Source: Clostridia bacterium
GTDB lineage: Bacteria; Bacillota; Clostridia; Oscillospirales; CAG-272
DNA length: 64,000 nucleotides
Direction of reading: 5' to 3'
Assembly: GCA_017936565.1 (NCBI GenBank)
Contig: JAGBFG010000025.1
Coordinates: 1-64,000, forward strand
The translations under genes were made by a program, and so were the position numbers. Under the pieces are notes generated by a model that searched no databases, was not told where the DNA came from, and saw only the letters and a list, made by a program, of their open reading frames with translations. Shown piece after piece: positions 60,577-64,000 of the stretch (within the stretch, counting starts at the first letter, position 1; each line of letters begins with the position of its first letter).

Positions 60577-63106
60577 AATATATCTCCTTGATTTTTATAT
60601 GATTTTTGAAAAATAATTGAAAAAGCCTTTCAGCGATAGCAAAAACGATAATCGGCAGCAAAACCCAAGAAACCAGCGCAAAGAGCGCCGATGCTCCGAC
60701 AAAAACTTGACTTCCCCCTACTAAAACCAAGAGCCCTGCCAAAAGGACGGTATAGAAAGGAAACGCCAAGGACGCAGCAGAGAGCTTTACGCGTGAAAAG
60801 GACAAAAGCGTCATATTCAAAAGCAAAAGCAACGAAACGGATACCAAAAGCTCGACTGAAAAAGGAAATACAGAGGGGTTTTTCATTCCGTACACCGCAA
60901 TAGAGCCAAGCGCAAGAGCCGAAAAGAATGCCGCCGTAATCCAAGCGAAAATATGAGAAAGCAACTTTCCTTCTTCGCCGTTTGCTCCCTTAGAAAAATG
61001 CATAAATGCCAGGCAAAACACAACCGTCAAATCCACAGCGACCCCGAAAACACAAAGCAAAAGCGGGGAGAGGAGAAAGACGGAAAAGAAGGCACCGAAA
61101 AAGGCAATAGTGGTTCGCAACAGAAGCGATACGGACAAATAGAGTGTCAAGAGCGTGAAAGCGCCCGTCATATCCTTTGCGATGCTCTGTGCATAGAGAA
61201 GCCCATGGAGCGTTTTTTCGGTATGCACCTCTGCGCTGTCATAGACAACCTCACTTGCCCGATTATCCTGTCCCAAAACAGCCGTGACAGCCGTTTGGGC
61301 GGCGCATAGCATACGGTGCTCCTCAAACTGCTCGCCGAATGCTGCCACCGCATACCCAACAGCCCCAAGCGCTCGCGCGGTTCCTGCCTTTTGAACGGCA
61401 TCTGCTCCGCACAAGAGCAGAAAGCTCCGTTTTTTGTCAGCGGCAAAAGCGGCGACCTTGGTTTCAAAGGCTTCATCGCTCCCTAAAACAATTTCAAACG
61501 CAAATTTTTTGGAAAAGGACAAAAGCAGCTCCTTGGCGTCAAAGCCGTTATACAGAATAACCGCTTTTTTTCCTTCCTTTTGTATTTTTTCAAGAAATTC
61601 AGAGGCGTCTTTATTGACCTTGGAGCCAATAATCAAAAGCCCGCAAAGCTTCATATCGCAGAAAGCGTCCGAATTAACGGCTTCCCCGTTCCGCCGCAGG
61701 ACGTAGGAAGATTGGGCATACGCCACAACACGATACCCCTTTTCCTGATAGGCAACGATTTTCTTCAAAATATTTTCTTTTGTTTGCGCGTCTAACAGGT
61801 GTGTGCGCCCGTTTTCCTTGGCATACAGGGTATGTTTGAGCAAGGATGCCGCATCTCCCCCTATCAGAGAAAAGGGCTTTTGCCCCGCGCCAAACAGGGA
61901 AACAACGGAAAAATCCTTTTTTTCACCAAAGGACAGCTGAGAAAATGCCGTCACCCTTGGCAAAGTCTTTTGCGCGTAGGAAGCGAAAAAGTCCGAAATG
62001 CTTTTTTGCCCACCGCCACTGTTTTTTTCAATGGCGCAAAGACAGGTAGAAACAAAGGTTAATTCCTCGCTTCCCTTCTTTAAGGGCGTAACGGACCCTG
62101 TCCCATTGAGAAAAGCGTGAACAAAAGAGGATTCAGAGGAAAAAAGCAAGGATGTCGGGAATATAAAGCAGTCTGTATGAGCAAACCGATGCGCCTTTTC
62201 CAAGGAACGAATGCAAGCGTTCCTTTGACGCAAAAGCCGATTGTTTTTCAGATAAAAGATGGCTTCGCCCAAAAAATCTGCCCATTCAAGAGGAGAAAAG
62301 GCAAGCAAGGCGGCAACGCAAGAAAAGGCGGTTAAAATAGCGCCTGTATCCGCAAAAACGAAAAAGGAAAGGACAAACATACAAAAAGCAATGGTAAAGC
62401 AAATACGGAATACCATTTTTGCCGTTCCCGAAAGATTAGAGGGCAGCGTTTCTTTGATATGTCCTTGCCGAAGCTTCTCTTGCGTGGGGTCTAAGACAAT
62501 AGCAAAGCACTTTCCCTGACGGATAACGTCTCCCTGCTTCAAAATGTTTTTAGGTGTTTCTTCCCCAAAGCATACCCCACCGCACTTTTGGAGTGTTTTA
62601 TACTTTCCGTCCTTCTGTGTCCAAACGGCAATGGGCGTGGCTGAAAGCAGATAAGCGGTAAAGGGTAGTATACTTCCCTCTTCCAAAGCAAGCAAATCCC
62701 CGCAAACAATGTCTTCTTGGCGGATTTTTCTTTTTTTGCCGCTTCGCACAACCGTAACGGGCAAGCGCCCTTGCTCTTCCATTTGCTTGGAAACGGAAGA
62801 GGAAAACAGCCAAAGAAGAAACAAAATCAAAACAAAAGCGCCGTATAAGGCAAGGGAAATCAAGGCATTTTTCTTATCCCCCGAGAGAAAGGAAAATAAA
62901 AAGGCGACCAAAAAGAGAAAGGGGGAAAAACGGCGAAAGAGTGTTCGAAAGAAGCCGCCAAGGGTATAAAAGCCGTCACGCTTCGGGCGTTTTTTCTTCT
63001 CATCCAGAAGGCGCAATTCAGCTTCTTTCTCTTCAAGCCCCACGGATGATGAGGTCTTCAACAAATATTCCACTTGCTTTTCATCATACTCCGCATAACG
63101 CGTCAT
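60569..63106 (-). CDS. P-type-ATPase-like membrane protein lacking all catalytic motifs
   Basis: This 845-residue protein has the layout of a P2-type cation ATPase. There is an N-terminal helix pair, M1-M2 (about 60-102), an A-domain-size loop (103-230), M3-M4 with a Pro in M4 (231-275; AFSPLEWADFLGE), a P/N-size loop (276-640) and about six C-terminal helices. The sequence before the phosphorylation site aligns (NACIRSLEKAHRF), but DKTGTLT is FPTSLLF (316-322). TGES is replaced by ATPIA, KGA by IGGDA, TGD by YNG (519-521) and GDGxND by CGADAV (566-571). It cannot form the aspartyl phosphate, so transport by the usual cycle is excluded. The gene sits between a Clp ATPase and Mrp. Function unknown. 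Confidence 0.8.
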   Translation of the reverse strand: MTRYAEYDEKQVEYLLKTSSSVGLEEKEAELRLLDEKKKRPKRDGFYTLGGFFRTLFRRFSPFLFLVAFLFSFLSGDKKNALISLALYGAFVLILFLLWLFSSSVSKQMEEQGRLPVTVVRSGKKRKIRQEDIVCGDLLALEEGSILPFTAYLLSATPIAVWTQKDGKYKTLQKCGGVCFGEETPKNILKQGDVIRQGKCFAIVLDPTQEKLRQGHIKETLPSNLSGTAKMVFRICFTIAFCMFVLSFFVFADTGAILTAFSCVAALLAFSPLEWADFLGEAIFYLKNNRLLRQRNACIRSLEKAHRFAHTDCFIFPTSLLFSSESSFVHAFLNGTGSVTPLKKGSEELTFVSTCLCAIEKNSGGGQKSISDFFASYAQKTLPRVTAFSQLSFGEKKDFSVVSLFGAGQKPFSLIGGDAASLLKHTLYAKENGRTHLLDAQTKENILKKIVAYQEKGYRVVAYAQSSYVLRRNGEAVNSDAFCDMKLCGLLIIGSKVNKDASEFLEKIQKEGKKAVILYNGFDAKELLLSFSKKFAFEIVLGSDEAFETKVAAFAADKKRSFLLLCGADAVQKAGTARALGAVGYAVAAFGEQFEEHRMLCAAQTAVTAVLGQDNRASEVVYDSAEVHTEKTLHGLLYAQSIAKDMTGAFTLLTLYLSVSLLLRTTIAFFGAFFSVFLLSPLLLCVFGVAVDLTVVFCLAFMHFSKGANGEEGKLLSHIFAWITAAFFSALALGSIAVYGMKNPSVFPFSVELLVSVSLLLLLNMTLLSFSRVKLSAASLAFPFYTVLLAGLLVLVGGSQVFVGASALFALVSWVLLPIIVFAIAERLFQLFFKNHIKIKEIYYE

Positions 63107-63149
63107 TCATACCCCTCCTTTCTTTTGCTTTTACAAAAAAGCGGTTTTA

Positions 63150-64000
63150 TTACAAAGCAGAAACACAAAGCTTGCCGTCTTTGACGGTGACAGATGCCTT
63201 TGTCGGCTTGTCCTCGTAATGGGAAATAATGATTTGCGCAAGCCTGTCTTCAATTTCGGTTTGAATATAGCGGCGCATATTTCTGGCGCCGTATTTTTCT
63301 GAATAGGAAGCCTCCGCTATCAGCTTCAAGGCGTTTTCCGTTACGTTAAGAGAAATGCCGCGCTCGGCAAGAGCCGCTTTCAGCTTTTTGATTTGAATTT
63401 TAACAATGGAAACAAAATCGTCCACGCTTAAATGGCGGAAGGTTATCACACCGTCCACACGGTTCAAAAATTCAGGGCGAAGGAAGGAAGACAGCGCGCG
63501 CATGGTTTTTTCCTCGTTAAGCTCTTCCTTTTTGGTGGAAAAGCCGGAAATAGCGGCAGAGGTCTCCGAGCCTGCGTTGGTGGTCATCACAATGACGGTG
63601 TTCTCAAAATTCACCTTTTTACCGTGGGCATCGGTTATCATTCCCTCATCCAAAATTTGCAATAAAATGTTCATCACGTCGGGATGCGCTTTTTCAATTT
63701 CGTCAAACAAAATGACAGAATAAGGACGGCGACGGATTTTCTCCGTCAGCTGCCCCGCGTCATCAAACCCAACGTAACCGGGAGGCGCGCCGATAATACG
63801 GGAAACGGCGTGCTTTTCCATATATTCGGACATATCCAGACGAATTAAGCTCTCCGGCTGGTTAAACAGGTCTTCTGCCAACGCCTTGACCAATTCGGTT
63901 TTACCGACACCCGTAGGTCCCGCGAAAATAAAGGATACGGGGGCGCGGTTATAGGAAATACCCGCCCTTTTGCGCTTCACAGCCCGCACAATAGCGGCAA
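63150..64000 (-). CDS. Clp/Hsp100 ATPase, second AAA+ domain (partial, cut by window edge)
   Basis: The visible 283 C-terminal residues are the D2 domain of a ClpA/ClpB/ClpC-family unfoldase. They show Walker A GPTGVGKTE, LDMSEYMEKHAVSRIIGAPP, GYVGFDDAGQLTEKIRRRPY, Walker B VILFDEIEKAH, the sensor NRVDGVITF and the small C-terminal domain. The frame stays open to base 64000 and continues outside. A SGF tripeptide (AISGFSTKK) sits where ClpP-binding loops occur, weak support for a protease partner. It is 43 bases upstream of the P-type-like gene in the same direction. Confidence 0.9.
   Translation of the reverse strand, partial: AAIVRAVKRKRAGISYNRAPVSFIFAGPTGVGKTELVKALAEDLFNQPESLIRLDMSEYMEKHAVSRIIGAPPGYVGFDDAGQLTEKIRRRPYSVILFDEIEKAHPDVMNILLQILDEGMITDAHGKKVNFENTVIVMTTNAGSETSAAISGFSTKKEELNEEKTMRALSSFLRPEFLNRVDGVITFRHLSVDDFVSIVKIQIKKLKAALAERGISLNVTENALKLIAEASYSEKYGARNMRRYIQTEIEDRLAQIIISHYEDKPTKASVTVKDGKLCVSAL

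Noticed and set aside
1-64000. tRNA, rRNA, SRP RNA or tmRNA genes
   Set aside because: I read the intergenic stretches for tRNA-type TTCGA loops and other RNA landmarks and found none, although ffh and smpB are present.

Overview
The window is chromosomal DNA of a low-to-mid GC Bacillota, most likely an uncultured gut-type member of the Clostridia. The evidence is a PolC-type replicative polymerase, the pyrH-frr-uppS-cdsA-dxr-rseP-ispG-polC order, an IspH–ribosomal protein S1 fusion, RqcH (NFACT), the YlxM-Ffh-S16-KhpA block and consensus SigA promoters with 17-nt spacers. I saw no rRNA, tRNA, CRISPR array, insertion sequence or prophage. Genes are dense and mostly on the minus strand.

Layout. 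(1) 151-13227, minus: a seven-gene sugar-uptake locus read from a near-perfect promoter at 13199-13227. It encodes a very large solute-binding protein, two separate pairs of MalF/MalG-type permeases, an NHL-repeat/Yip1 membrane protein and a 1147-residue secreted DUF5696-type protein, but no ABC ATPase. (2) 13595-19234: mnmA and a divergent ROK sugar kinase, an ABC exporter with a YfcE-type phosphoesterase, and a cassette of three overlapping small genes of unknown function. (3) 19440-30629, minus: the pyrH to polC operon. (4) 30676-38140, minus: rpe; a small unknown gene with ispD-ispF; and rqcH-mnmM-ylxM-ffh-rpsP-khpA closed by a clear terminator. (5) 38170-43641: an esterase, then sensor kinase-dinB-rluA-EamA transporter. 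(6) 43695-50260, plus: gltX-rpiR-baiN-like-cmk-ispH/rpsA. (7) 50267-56204, minus: a small unknown gene, class II fructose-bisphosphate aldolase, a heterodimeric ABC exporter, smpB and a flavin-reductase-like protein. (8) 56253-59395, plus: cysK-cysE-alaX. (9) 59734-64000, minus: an Mrp/ApbC ATPase, a P-type-ATPase-like protein that has lost its catalytic motifs, and the C-terminal part of a Clp ATPase cut by the window edge.

How the genes fit together. Most of the MEP isoprenoid pathway (dxr, ispD, ispF, ispG, ispH) plus uppS lies here, interleaved with translation genes (frr, rpsP, ffh, rpsA, gltX, smpB, rqcH) and tRNA modification genes (mnmA, mnmM). The sugar locus and the ROK kinase suggest import and phosphorylation of a glycan-derived sugar.

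Two housekeeping genes, polC and the aldolase, are each broken by one in-frame stop where relatives have Trp (TGG to TAG and TGG to TGA). Both are C-to-T on the plus strand. No gene end that I read uses TAG. The best candidate for an undescribed system is the catalytically dead P-type ATPase homologue between the Clp ATPase and Mrp. Several intergenic structures (a three-way-junction fold, a hairpin array with GATGAAATC spacers, and a possible small RNA) are also unexplained.
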